Positions 50,136 to 62,689 of a stretch of 64,000 nt of DNA are shown piece by piece. How positions within the stretch are numbered: the first letter of the stretch is position 1; each line of letters opens with the position of its first letter. The position numbers and the translations under genes are program-made. The stretch comes from Luzula sylvatica (Eukaryota > Streptophyta > Magnoliopsida > Poales > Juncaceae). The DNA is taken from the NCBI GenBank assembly GCA_946800325.1, contig OX326960.1, positions 22,621,150 to 22,685,149 on the forward strand, in the 5' to 3' direction. The notes below the pieces were generated by a model, which saw nothing but the letters and a program-made list of their open reading frames with translations, was not told the DNA's origin and ran no database searches.

Positions 50136-50159
50136 TTAAGGCAGGCAAGGGAAATTTTA

Positions 50160-51617
50160 GAGAGAGAAACAACGTTATACACCGCCACAAAAGAGTCAAA
50201 TCTTTGTAGCTCTTACAACTCTATGGCCTTTGTAGCAAATCAAGGAAACATTAAATCTATGTATTATTTGATTTGCTACATTGGATATATATAGCCATGC
50301 AAGTTTAGAGAGAGAAGTAGTTAATTGAACACGCCATTAAAGCTCCACGCGGATATTTTTTCCTTCTCATTTTATATCTTTACCTCATACGCTACATGAA
50401 TCTTTTTCACCCTTGAACACTCTTCTCTTAATTATTTCATTTATTTGTCTTTTCTTTTGTTAATGATTGGTCTTCTTGATTTTGGAGATATATTTTACTG
50501 AAATTTCATATAATCGTTAGATTTTGTAATTTAGTGATTTTATGTGGCGTAAGTACCGTACACGGTTTTATGACGTCGTAAACTTGTCGCTTACGAAACC
50601 GTAAAACTCTAGAAATTGTTCGAAGGTGCCGATGAAATTCGAATCGTATTTGTTCGTGTAATTTCAATGTGTTTACCTGAAATGGAAAAGGTTTTTTTGG
50701 AATAAAAATGGAGCTTAAAAAGAAAGTTGATTGCTTTCATAATAATAACCATATTAATTATCATTTTGTTTTATAAAATGTGTAGCTAACTAGTTATCAT
50801 ATTCCAGCATTTTCTTCTGCCATGTATAATATGTGTATACGTAAGGATATTTATTTTGAAGCCAACACTCTTAATTAATTCCTTAATCTTTTTGGAATTC
50901 CAATTATTTCCCTTATCATGATTATATAGAAATAGATAAATTTGTAGTGTCACGTGTTGGTATCCAAGTCCAACTAATATCTTACTTTTCATCTATCAAT
51001 TTCATCTATCCACGTGTTGGAAATTTTAGGGGATTAAGGAATAAGAGAGTTTGGAATTTAAACAAAATAAAATAAAATATTATCTAGTCCAATATATTTT
51101 GGGCACTCTGAAATTGGGCCGTATTATCAATTTTATATTATCTTATCTAAGCCCAAAACTTAGATTTCTATAATTTGGGCCCTTAAGGTCACAATATAAC
51201 TTCCTAAGCCTATTATTATTATTATTACTCCAATTCAGTTTTAATGCAAACTAATAAACAAAATAGATTCTTTTTTTTCATTTAAAAATAGAATACAACA
51301 AAAACAAATTAAGAAAACAATGGAAGTGAGCTGTAGCCCAAAAATATAATATAAAATTAGAGTATTTATTGTTGTAATATAATAATTTAATACATACAAG
51401 TAACAAGTTGGCCATGCATGTTGTCTTTTTCTATTATTAAATTGGCCCAGGTATCCTATGATCAATGTCAATAAAATAAAGACATTTTGTAATTAGTTAT
51501 TTCCATATTCATTAATTTTCTGCTCCAATACCACAAAATAAGATTAAAAAAAAGCTAATTTTCGTAAGAAAAGTGAGAACAAAAAAAACAACTCAATGAT
51601 AAAATCAAGTAAAAAAG
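50160..51617. other. Intergenic spacer
   Basis: AT-rich with only short open frames; no recognisable gene or RNA. Confidence 0.5.
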
Positions 51618-51747
51618 CTGTGTTGCACGGATATGCTGCGAGGAACATATGTATCGGATGCGGAAATATGGTACTTTTAAATACAATTTAAGATACGATA
51701 CGGATACGACAATACGGTCGGCTTTTCGAAATATCCGCGCAACATAG
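51618..51747. mobile_element. 130-bp MITE with perfect 9-bp TSD
   Basis: Ends CTGTGTTGCACGGATA and (reverse complement of the right end) CTATGTTGCGCGGATA. Identical 9-bp flanks GTAAAAAAG at 51609-51617 and 51748-51756. The duplication length points to the Mutator-like superfamily. No coding frame. Confidence 0.8.
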
Positions 51748-51913
51748 GTAAAAAAGTAATTACAATCTTGACCAAGAAACAAAACCAACTTTTGGCTTCT
51801 CCTTTTCTTTTTTTTTATTTCACATAACGAAACGCTATTACATTCATAAATTTTCTATAAAAATATAAACACCCCCTTTCTTATTTTACTTTAGAAATTT
51901 TAAATTACACAAT

Positions 51914-53836
51914 TTACTTTACTACCCGACAATTCCGCCTAATTTCCTGACCACCCGTCAAGCTACTCATTCTGGTCATAGACTTAATAAAAGCCACATT
52001 AAAAGCCTTTTGTGAACTCGCAAATGTGGTGACAAACCCCTTAGTCTTAGGATGCGTCAAAAGGGCCGCATCGGAAGAAAACAGACTCATGCCTTGTAGA
52101 AGCATTTTATAGTACATGTTGTCGAAAACCGCGCTGGTGGCGTCCATAGTCGCACCTGCATTCGGCACCGTGTTATTTGCGGGGCAAGATCTTCTTAGGC
52201 TCGTCGCGAAGGACGGGTTCAAGGATGGGTCTACGTCGTTTATAGAGTTGAATCCGTGGATTCTGTTTTGGAACGACGAACAATGCGCGAAGCCTAGTGT
52301 GTGCCCTCCTGAAAAAAACAATAATTATTATTTATTATTATTATTATTTTGGAGGGAGCATTTCACATGCATTGTATTTGTCTATGATGAACTTTGGCTT
52401 ATGTGTTATTATATATATATGTCATTTTCGTATATATACCCCAGATGCAATATCTCTGTACTCTTCTTTGTCATCTTGTTTCATTATTGAATAATTAAAT
52501 TGTCCTCACACTTGTCAATTGTGATACCACATGGTCAATACTTAGATTAATTTTCACTTATTATCATGAATTTATAGAAGAAAAGGTGATAATGATTGTT
52601 ATTATTATGCTGAAATAGAGAGCAACAAGCATGCAAATTGTGACAAGGACTTCCATAACTAATAAAAAACTTTTAACTAAAGCTTTCATAGGAGACAAAA
52701 CATAGGTCAAATCTTGAAATCCTATCACTATATATTTTCATTTTGGGACCAAAGTTCTTTTATAAACTCTTTTTGATCACTTAGTTAACGAGAAAAAGTT
52801 TAATTAATTACCGGATAAGACGACGAGGTCCTTAACAGAGAGGTTGAGTTGATTGAACCTCGATTGCAACTGAGCAAAATTGGAAGTTGGCGCTGGCAAT
52901 AGCGATGTCTCACTCGCTCTCGATATCCTTCCATCTAATCGCCCTACTGGAACTTTCCATGTGGGTCCCCCAGTCTGCAAATTATGAAAAATTAATCAGA
53001 AATTCATATTACATTTTAGTAGGTATTAATGGTTGAAGATTTGTGCAAAAATAAATAGCACTATTGAATTGCAAAAGTTCCTTGCATTATTGGAAATAAT
53101 TGCTTAAATTGCCTACTGGCTAATGGACCAACTTTTTTTTTGCTTTCCTCTTACTCAGATTCATGATCTTCCTTTTCAAAGTTGATTCCTGTCTTTGCTT
53201 TTTTAAAGTCATGTTCATTTTGATTAATAATGTTTTTTTTGCTGTTAAAATGAAAATAATAATTTTGAGATTCATGACTTACAAGAGCAACCGCGTCTTT
53301 AGCGGCCAGAGCGAGAATGTCGGCACAGGAGACGACGCCAGGACAGACCGCCTCGATTGCTGACTTGGCATTGTCGATAACGTAGAATGCATGGAGAGAA
53401 ATGTTTGGCGGCCCCGCCTTCTCTGCCGTGTTATTGGCCGTCGAATCGAGCAGCACGGACCCGTCACATCCCTTCATTTCCACATAAAACATACCATGTT
53501 CATGAATAGTTAGTAATGTAGCTAGTAGGATAACTTTACTTAATTGATACGTTTCCTTAAACTTAGCTAGTGATGAAAATAGTTCAGGAATGTGTGTGTG
53601 TGTGTGTGAGAAAGAGAGAAGAGAGAGAGACAAACCCTAACAAAGCAGTCATGGAAATGCAATCGGAGGAGAGCGGCCGGTATGGTCTTGTCGGTGGCCA
53701 TGGCTTGCTTCACGGCGGCGGTGACGGTTGCCTCGTAGTTGGGACACGTGTTGTCATAATAATTGAGACTGAGTCCACTTGCTAGATTGAGAAAACAGAG
53801 CATGGCGAAAGATACAATGAGGAGTGTCATCGCCAT
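51914..53836 (-). CDS. Class III peroxidase (secreted)
   Basis: Four exons on the minus strand: 53836-53636, 53471-53283, 52974-52812 and 52308-51914, giving 315 aa. This is the classic four-exon layout of plant peroxidase genes, with in-phase borders. Signal peptide (MAMTLLIVSFAMLCFLNLAS), then the mature start LSLNYYDNTCPN. The distal site [20 protein letters not shown] carries the catalytic Arg and His, and the proximal haem ligand lies in VVLSGGHTLGFAHC. VVSCADILALAAKDAV and the eight conserved Cys are present. It uses H2O2 to oxidise phenolics in the cell wall and may act in lignin or suberin formation. On the minus strand a TATATATT lies near 53929. Nothing is missing; the specific isoform cannot be told. 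Confidence 0.95.
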
Positions 53837-54898
53837 TGCTGTCCCTCACTCGCTCACTGGCGTCGTTAATCTCGAAGTGATTTTGTAGGATTGATGTGGA
53901 AATTAAGGTGAATAAGGAAGGAATGTAATATATACTTGTCACGGGAGGAGAATAAAGATGATTGGGACTTGAAGCACATGTAGAGCAATGTGGTGGTTAA
54001 TTAACATGTCATTAATGGTGTTTTAATTAAACTCATTTTGGGGCATTAGTTCTGTTAAGAATTAAGAAAGAAATTTTATATATTTATTTATTTGCCTTTT
54101 TGAAGGCTTTACTTGTATGTAGTCTGTGAGTGTTTTGAGTGGATTGGAATTATACATGTCGTTATGTGATTGGAAGAGAATATGTATGTTACCTTGCCTT
54201 AGAATAATACTTTGGGTCCTATTGATTGAGATTGTTGGGTGAAATAATTCATTTATGATTTAATAAAATAATAATATGTGTGGCTAACGAATTTTTGAAC
54301 CTTGTGATTATTCTTGGTACGACGAAAATTTAAGTTTCACTCAAGTTTGTACATTGAATTAAGTGTTGTTTGCATATCCTTATCCTAATAGTAGTCAAAG
54401 GTCAATTATTCTACGACACCAATTATGAGATTGAGAGGAGATATGTTGTAGCTTGCAGCGTGAGTAGAATTGGCAAAAAAAAAAAATCGAATATGGAGGT
54501 TCGTTTGAACTCGGTTCAAAAATAATTCGAAAATAATTCGTTCGAAAATTGACTCGAATGAACTCGAGAGGAGATAAGTTGTAACTTGGAGTGAGTTTAC
54601 AGTGTTTAAAAGCAGTGTAACTGTGTAGGTGGGGACTGGGGAGTAAACACCAAACAAAAATTATTTATTTTTTGAGATACGAATCAAGGGGGGGAGTGAC
54701 TAAATCTCTAAAATATCATACCATTATCAGAAAGAAAAATTGTATTTGTCACATTTATATTTTTCCACAATACTTGATGCGCTGACATGAATTCAATTAA
54801 CATAATTTAATGTTAAATTACATTTAACACATGATAAACAATAAATTATCAAACTCATTTTCTTGTATACATTAGTTTTTATCATGCTTCATTATTTA

Positions 54899-54949
<51 letters not shown>

Positions 54950-57297
54950 TATGTGTGAATCCGTTTAACACGTTAAACGATAGATTAATTCAACACCAAA
55001 TGATTTATTTTCATATTTAAAAAATTAGAGTTAATTGAATATAGATGATAGTAAACGATATTATTTAAAATATTAAATGCATTGATGATGTATGAAATAA
55101 TGGATTTAACATGTGCTAAACAATGAAAATTGATCATTTACGCCCGTTTAACACATGTAAAAATGTCAACTAATCGAGTATAATAACTTAATTTTCAAAT
55201 TTGTTAATTTAAATTTAATTAATTATGAATGGTTGTGAACAAACCCAACAAAAACATTAAATATATTAATTATATGTGAAACAATGAACATTTAAGTTCC
55301 TCTCATTTTATATTAGATGGTCCAAAAAAAATTATGATTTACTACTATTATTTAATAACATATCGATACATCAAATATTTCGATAAATTATAAAGAAAAT
55401 GAGTATCGCCCCTCTTATCAGAAAATAGAAAATAGAAAATATTACAAATAGTGATTATTTTTAGGGAGAGGCGAGCCTCTCGTAAATTTTCCATTAATAA
55501 AAGAGTATTTACAGGATATTAGGGAATATTCACGACATAATTACAAGGTAGCCTAGAGCAGACACCTTTCACCATCATATATTCGCTTACAAATAGTTGT
55601 TAACATCTAAATTTCAACATATTTTTATTCTTCTAAATTAGTACATATATATTTTGTATTCAGTTCTCGAGTTTTTTCTTCTTTTCCAGGTCGAAGCTCC
55701 GACAATGCTACATCGACAATCAAATGAGGAGGCCGTTGTAACTCTCGGAACGTAGACATCGCTCTTTCAATAATTCGAAGATGAGAAATAAAAGAATATC
55801 TTGAATGGGAAGATATATTATGCACCCCACTCTCATTTAAATATTTTTGATACGTCAATCTAGAATGTTTAATTGAATTGATTAAACTCATTGATTGAAC
55901 AATTCAATTAATCATTGTTTTAGGTGTTAATTAATTTACTTAAACATTTTTTATTGACGTATGAAGGAAGTTTAACTGAGAGTGACACCATATCAATCCA
56001 AATATTGAATCGCGTTGACGTAGTCAATGCTAGCAAGTTTTTTTTGTTTATCCTCTTCCCCGTTTCCTTCCCACAACTTTCATATCTTTCGTGTGTTATT
56101 AATTTCATTTTCGAGAAACGATATTCCGCTTTTTATGAGAAAATCGTGTGTGGGAACGATATTCCGAACCAATATCTATGCGAATAATTTAATTTTCGAG
56201 GGTATTTTGAGGTTCCGAATGACATTCCAATGAACCTTGTTAGATCATTTAGAGTCATCGCATCGTAGGCGTCTTCGAAGAGAACTTGTCATTAGCATGT
56301 AATTTCCATGTAAGGTGTGACTCGTGTTTGTTGGTGTTATATTAGATTAGCCAAACTCGAATCAGGTCGAGTTGTGTAGAAACTATTGAGGATAGATACG
56401 GTTAAACTCGACCATTTATGCGCCGAGATTCGAATTAAGACCAAATACAATCTTGTAGATCTTTGTCTCTTCTTTCGAACGATATAAAGTCTGTCTTATT
56501 TAGAATTCTTATGCATATGTTATGGCCAAAACAAAATGGGATGCTAACTTAAAAAAATGGGATAATGAGAAGCTAACAGTTTGTATTACCCGTTAGGCTT
56601 AAGAGGAAGGGGTAGTTATATGGTAGTTAATAACTTAGTATTCTAGATATAACAATTGTAGAATAGATTAATGGAGAATTGTAACAACTAGTTTAGCCAA
56701 GCCTAAAATTATAAATACACTACGTAATCAATTGATTAATATATAATAACGAGCAATTAATCCTTAATCCATGTCTAACATCATCGGTTCAAAATTTCAT
56801 ATATATCATTAAATCATCATAAACAGTTGCATTTATGATATATCTTTCCGCCTACTTTTTATATATACTTTTTGTGAAGTAGAGCTTGGAACACGAAACA
56901 TGCTCTTTATTTTATTTGTTTTTTGTATCTTACATTTTTTTTACTATTTTTTTGCTGTTTTTTAATGATTTTAATCTATTCTTTTTACTGTTTTTGTATG
57001 ATACATGTTATTTTTTATTTTTTCGATTTGTTTAGTAAATAAAACTCAAATAAATAAGCTCATTGATTTATGTTTATTTAATTTTGTTTTTTTTACTTCT
57101 ATTTCATGTTTCTATCAATTTTAATTTTATTATACAATTTGTACTATTTCACGACACCTAATTTCTGCTATTAAAATTATTTTGTTGTGTATTTAGTGAT
57201 TTTGTCATGTTATTATGTTATGTGATATTATTTTAATTTGAAAATATATATTTTTCGATAGTATATTTTAATGTTTTTGTATATATTTAGATATGGA
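53837..57297. other. Long spacer, no supported gene
   Basis: A TA run lies at 54902-54946 and a degenerate 'ttcgaactcg' tract at 54490-54570. A minus-strand frame at 55891-55625 contains RAMSTFRELQRPPHLIVDVA then LSELRPGKEEKTRELN, which looks protein-like and may be a gene remnant, but I do not recognise it and see no further exons. Confidence 0.4.
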
Positions 57298-57825
57298 TAA
57301 AATTTACAGTGAGTAATCCAAAAACCCGCGGGTACTAAACGGTGCGGGTAAAATTACCCGTTTAGTTGACGGGTCGAGTAAAAATATTATCCGATTAAAT
57401 TTAAGCTGGGTAAGAATATGGGTGACCATATACCCGACCCGAATCCGACCCATTGACATACATAAATTCATCACCACATAATCTATATCCTAATTAGCAC
57501 GCTTAATTAACATGATAATTAACAAAAAATATCCAATTAATATTTAACTAATATTGATTAAGAATTGTTAATTTATATACGTTAATTATGTATTGCTTAA
57601 CTATTAATTGAGTGTTTTTTGTTAATCATCATGTTGATTAAGTGTGTTAATTAAGATATATAAGATGTGATGGTGAATTCTGTGCAGTCAATACATAATT
57701 AACATACGGTATATAGTCTCTTAATATCAATTTTCTTATTTGTGCAGAAAGTTTATCCACTATTGTTTCTTTTTTAATATCAATATATTTGTTATTTATA
57801 CGGTTTATAGTTACATTTCTCAAAT

Positions 57826-58018
57826 AATCACTTTCAAATGAGTAATTCACACAACATGTTCTCGCTGTATGATTGACAACAGGATGATGAGATCTAGGAT
57901 TTGGATTGAAATAATTTAAACTGATTTTATATCGTGAATACAATATCTATCGTATGATTAATATCCCGCTGTCAATCATGTATCGAGAGCATGTTGTGTA
58001 GAATTATTCCTTTCAAAT
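57826..58018. mobile_element. Foldback MITE
   Basis: About 190 bp with inverted arms: 'tttcaaatgagtaattcaca', 'caacatgttctcgctgtatg' and 'attgacaac' on the left pair with the reverse complement of 'gtcaatcatgtatcgagagc', 'atgttgtgtagaattattcc' and 'tttcaaat' on the right. Confidence 0.65.
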
Positions 58019-58150
58019 ACCAATATATTTTTGTACTTGGCTAATATCAAATATTTATCGAACATATATTATTTTATCTCTGCAATATATTATTAAGCAA
58101 TTCATGGTGTACATTTTTAACATTAATAATACATTTAGTTCACGCCCGCC

Positions 58151-58174
58151 CACACCCACACACACACACAAACC

Positions 58175-58251
<77 letters not shown>

Positions 58252-58259
58252 ACACACAG
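58151..58259. repeat. (CA)n - (C)~40 - (CA)n simple repeat
   Basis: A run of about 40 cytosines (about 58173-58213) between CA repeats. It gives meaningless open frames on both strands. Such a run may be unstable and its exact length unreliable. Confidence 0.9.
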
Positions 58260-58719
58260 AGGCTGGTGATGATTATGAAACGTTGAATATTAGATAGTGG
58301 AATAAACATATCCCCGTCTGGTCCTAATATTACGGTTAAAGCAACTCTCACAAAATAATTTGTGAAAGTAAGTAATCATAAAAAACTTCGTTGTCAAAAT
58401 TTGCTGAATGGTTTATCTCGTAAAAAAGTTAATGCATTGTTGACATCATTCGATTGACTCATTTTTTGAAACACGATTATCGTAGGGAAAAAATTTCGAA
58501 AAGCTTATAAAAGAAAATACTCATTACAATCAAAGAAAATAACAAACAAAAAAAATTTGAAGAAGATAAACCTAATCTTATAAATTGTAGGATAACAAAT
58601 AAAAGGGAAGAAATTAAAAATAGACCATAAGAGAAAATAAGATTTGAAGTTTAAAATAAACTAACAGTATGGTAGTGTCTCCGATCCATTATATTACGAG
58701 TCCATTTAGTTGTATTATA

Positions 58720-58845
58720 TTTTATATATTATTCAAGGTTAATTTGTATTTATGTACATTATGTAATATTGTAAAAAATGATCATTGTAATTGAGCTACA
58801 ATAATGCAGCGGCGCTATATCGTTCGTTGATGCTAATCATTTATT
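58720..58845 (-). mobile_element. Truncated fragment of the ATT-carrying hAT-like family
   Basis: 'gcagcggcgctatatcgttc', then 'gatgctaatcattta', matches the right part of the element at 32686-33708 (gaagcgacgctatatcgccc, cgctaatcgctaaa). The AT-rich stretch before it also aligns. It is cut off where a TTCGGTT element begins. Confidence 0.6.
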
Positions 58846-59180
58846 TGAGAACCGAACTGATCAAATTCAATTTAATCGGTTCGGTTTTTCGATCTAATTG
58901 GTTAGGTTCGGTTGAAAAAAAATGATATTATTCGGTTCGATTTTGTTTTATTGTTTGGAAAACTGATTAAACCGAATCGACCGAATAACATTCCATTTTT
59001 TAATATATTAATGTTAAGATATTAAAATATGATATAATAATCTTACAAAATATTATACTTACATATTATAAGATATTTTTTATTTTTTATAAATAAAATA
59101 TGAATATTATTAGTAATTTATTTTTATTTTAACGTTAGAACGTTTCTTATTAGGTTTGATTTTTAATTGGTTCCAAAAAA
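58846..59180. mobile_element. Degenerate relative of the 5331-5840 hAT-like element
   Basis: 'atcggttcggtttttcgatc', 'ttcggttcgattttg' and 'aactgattaaaccgaatcga' match the left half of the element at 5331 in the same order. The terminal TAGGGGTGG is lost. It appears to interrupt the hAT-like fragment next to it. Confidence 0.65.
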
Positions 59181-62100
59181 CTATTATTGAAGTTGGTTTT
59201 ATGTCTTACGTTCATTACATTCATTAATAAAATATTATACATTCCTAGAATCATGAGCTAACAAGAAATTATACATCCTAACTTCTACTTAATTCTCATT
59301 ATGGACTATATTCTCGTGTCATGAATAATACTTCTATAATCCGATTTAATGAATCAAACGAATGACCAAAAAAAGCAATTGAAGCTTTAGTCAAAAATAA
59401 TGATTGAGAGTTAGTCCAATCGAATTGTCACACAACTATTCATATTAAATTAAACTAACAAGCAAAAATGATGAAACATGAGAATGGTATTATCCCACGC
59501 AATCTTAATATCTAACGAAAAGAAAGATGCTGTCTTTTTACGTAAAACGACAAATCCTACATCCCAAGGTACGTAGTTAGTTACCAATCAAAACATTAAT
59601 GGTGGATTATATATCATAGTAACGATAATGTAATTAGCCATTGATATGCATTTCTAACCTAACACATGCAAATCCGAACCACTTTCATTCATATATAAAC
59701 ATGGGTCCGGTTACAACTATAGACCCAGTAAATTCGGACATCGGATCCAAAATTTTAAAAATTCAAAAAATTTCGAAAAACTGATTTATCCAATTAAAAA
59801 TGATTATAATTACAATAAAACTATTAAATATCATAAATTATCTTTCTTGTGATAGATCATGAGTTCAAATCTCACAAACTACAATTTTAATTTTAATTTT
59901 CTTTTTCAAAACACAAAGAAAATATGAAAAAAAATAATCTAGACGAAATTTAAACCTTGAATCTATTGGAGAAAAATTTAGAGTTTCAACCAATAAACTA
60001 CACAAATAATTGTGATAAAATATGTTAATTACGGGGTCCACTTTCAAATTATGTCTCAGATACTTCAAAATTTGGGATCGGGCCTGAGTAAACATCATTA
60101 ATTAGTTACTTATTATGCATCAACATACTTAAAACTTAAAAGAGTTACAAAATGGCATGCGTTATTGATCAAGTAACTTCCACAAAGCCACCAACATGCG
60201 TGAAGTAAAAGAAAAGGTAATTGTTCTTCATCCAAATTATCCTCTTGGTAAATTAAACTAAATTCAATTCAATTGGAAATGGAAATGGAAAATACATTAT
60301 TACCAGTTTAAGAATTAAGGATAATATTATTTTTATGATAGGTAGCTAGGGCTGAACTATCATGGGAATGATAAGATCATACTTCGAATTTAAGCTTTTA
60401 GGATGGTGCAATGTTGAATTTGGGTCCATTTGCATGCGCGAGTGTACTCGTAGGGACCTATCGTAAGTTGGGTTTGGAATTTAGGACGAGACATTTTAAC
60501 TAACACTCCAAATTGTCGTCCACAATATACAATAAAACAAATAATATTTTGCAAAAACCATACGTGTCTAAAAAAATAATATGAAACAAGAATTTATCCA
60601 AACTTCTTTTAGTTTTATTCATTTTTAACAGTTGTCACAATTATTTGATTATGATATGTTGCTAGATTTTAACAATTGAGTAAAAAAAAATATGACTAGG
60701 ATTTTTTACATAGCTTTGAGCATTTATTAAAATTCGCATCACCTTACTATATTGAATATTCCACATTAAGTTCATCAAATATAAATACAACTAGAAATAA
60801 ATAGTTCATATATATCAAGAAATAATAAATTAGTATTTAGTCTTAATCAAATATTATTATTACTACTATTCTTATTAGTATTATCATTATTATTGTTAGG
60901 GAATATAATTTTTAATATTTTGCATAATATTAAATTATCGTTAATCGATTAAGTTTTTCATAAGTTTTAATACTATTTTTCCCCCAAAATAATAAAAATT
61001 AAAAATAACAACTTTTTCCCCCAAAATAATAAAAATGAAAAATAAGAGTTACATAGTAAAACACAAATAACTTATCGAACATATAAAACGTACATCATTA
61101 TTTCTAAAAGTACCCTTTGATATTAAATAAATGTATTTTGTATCAATTAAATATTTATACTAACAAAATGTTAAATATCATCACTATTAAGTTTGAGATA
61201 ATGTGTGATTTTAATTTTTTTTTTTTTTATATCGAATTGTATTAGCATTACTTAATTAATAGTGTCATGATGGAGTAGTGAAAAAACGAACCTTCACGGT
61301 GCATATGTTAAGGTATTCACTCAAAGTGTTATATCTCAAAATATTGTTTTGCAATGTGACTAATATATGCATTACGATCTGGTTAAAAAGATCATTAAGT
61401 TTGCTAGAATAATTTAAATGATCACCCAATATATACGTAATCATACTTGATAGAACAATTAAAATATGACGAGTAATATATTTTTTGTTTTAAGATAACA
61501 TTGTCATTGTAATAGTAAATAGTAACATACTTATTATATTAACAAAAAATATAATTAAATATATGTAACACTGTGCGGGTATTATTCTAGTATACAATTA
61601 TAATTTTCAATAAAAATATTTTTGATAAATTATGCACTGAAAGTTAGTTAAATTATAAATTTATAATAAACAATATATATTCTATTTTCGATTTATATAA
61701 AGTGTGTTCTTTGTCCCTCACCTATTTCTGAGAAACTGGTTTGCCGGATTTTGATCTCATGACTTATTTGATGTATGAGGTGCCTAACCTTTTGAGCTCG
61801 TCAGTTTTGGCATGGCAATTAAGCCTAGCCGGTCGGGCTCAAATCGGGTCATTGTGAGTTCACGCAATTCAAATTAGGGGTCGGTACAGTCACCGGTGTT
61901 TGGTTCGGATTCGGATTATAGATCAATCATGCTCCAATTATGAGAGAGATACCAATCATGACACTTAAATCATAAGAATAACAAGAAAAATGATTTTCTC
62001 ACAATTATACAATTCAAGAAGACAAGCTAAGAAGCAATTATAGTTCATACGCTCGAAGATAGAATTCAAAAGACCCATAATTTATAATTGTTGCAAGATC

Positions 62101-62224
62101 AAGAGCCACGCTCTTTCCTTAGCATACAAGCATTCGAAACGTGATTTATTATTTTTGCAGTTTAACAATTTATTTTTATCCAGATGTGTTGTGTCATTGA
62201 ACGACGGAACTCCTCACTATCAAA
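59181..62224. other. AT-rich spacer
   Basis: No gene seen. At 61565-61590 'cactgtgcgggtattattct' followed by CTAGT resembles a decayed Helitron terminus, but no clean hairpin precedes it. 60960-61040 has a direct repeat of 'tttttcccccaaaataataa'. Confidence 0.45.
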
Positions 62225-62550
62225 GCTCTTCTTAAGATTAAATTATTTGATTGGTTGTCTTTATATAATAAGATAATAACGGACGGTAATTTGAAGAAAA
62301 TGAATTGGCCGCGAGAACCTCATTGTCTTCTATGCTTGGCACAACAAGAAAAGGACTATTTGCACATGAATACATTTTCACAAGGGGGTTTTGGATCGCC
62401 ACTAGTAACATAATTCATTTTCGATCATCTAACATAAAGAAATTTTGGCTACAAAATCAGTTATTTTTAAATGATTCGGAAATTAAGGTATGAGATAACT
62501 TGTGGCTAGCGACTATTGGATCATATGGATGGAAAAATAATGCGAGAATT
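62225..62550 (+). pseudogene. LINE remnant (zf-RVT region after reverse transcriptase)
   Basis: The plus strand reads ALLKIKLFDWLSLYNKIITD, GNLKKMNWPREPHCLLCLAQ, QEKDYLHM, and after frame changes DYWIIWMEK. This is the zinc-binding region at the end of plant LINE reverse transcriptases (pattern 'PxCPLC..E...HL', later 'WxIWxERNxRIF'). Stops and frameshifts show it is dead. The rest of the element was not found. Confidence 0.6.
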
Positions 62551-62567
62551 TTAAACAAAAACACGAG

Positions 62568-62683
62568 AATGCAAATGCTATTACAAACAACGACAAAAAA
62601 CTTAGCGACTAAATGCATGAAGTATAATGCAAATGCTATTACAAACAACGACAAAAGACTTAGCGGCTAAATGCATGAAGTAT
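62568..62683 (+). repeat. 58-bp tandem duplication
   Basis: Two copies of a unit starting 'aatgcaaatgctattacaaa' and ending 'taaatgcatgaagta', differing at two positions, so the duplication is recent. It lies directly after the LINE remnant. Confidence 0.9.
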
Positions 62684-62689
62684 TGCTAG

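Noticed and set aside
52116..52494. Plus-strand frames over the last peroxidase exon
   Set aside because: Antisense shadow; the minus strand holds the conserved peroxidase motifs.
58055..58351. Frames with poly-Gly or poly-Pro
   Set aside because: Produced by the C run and CA repeats.
61565..61590. Second Helitron-like end
   Set aside because: CTAGT is present but no clean hairpin precedes it.
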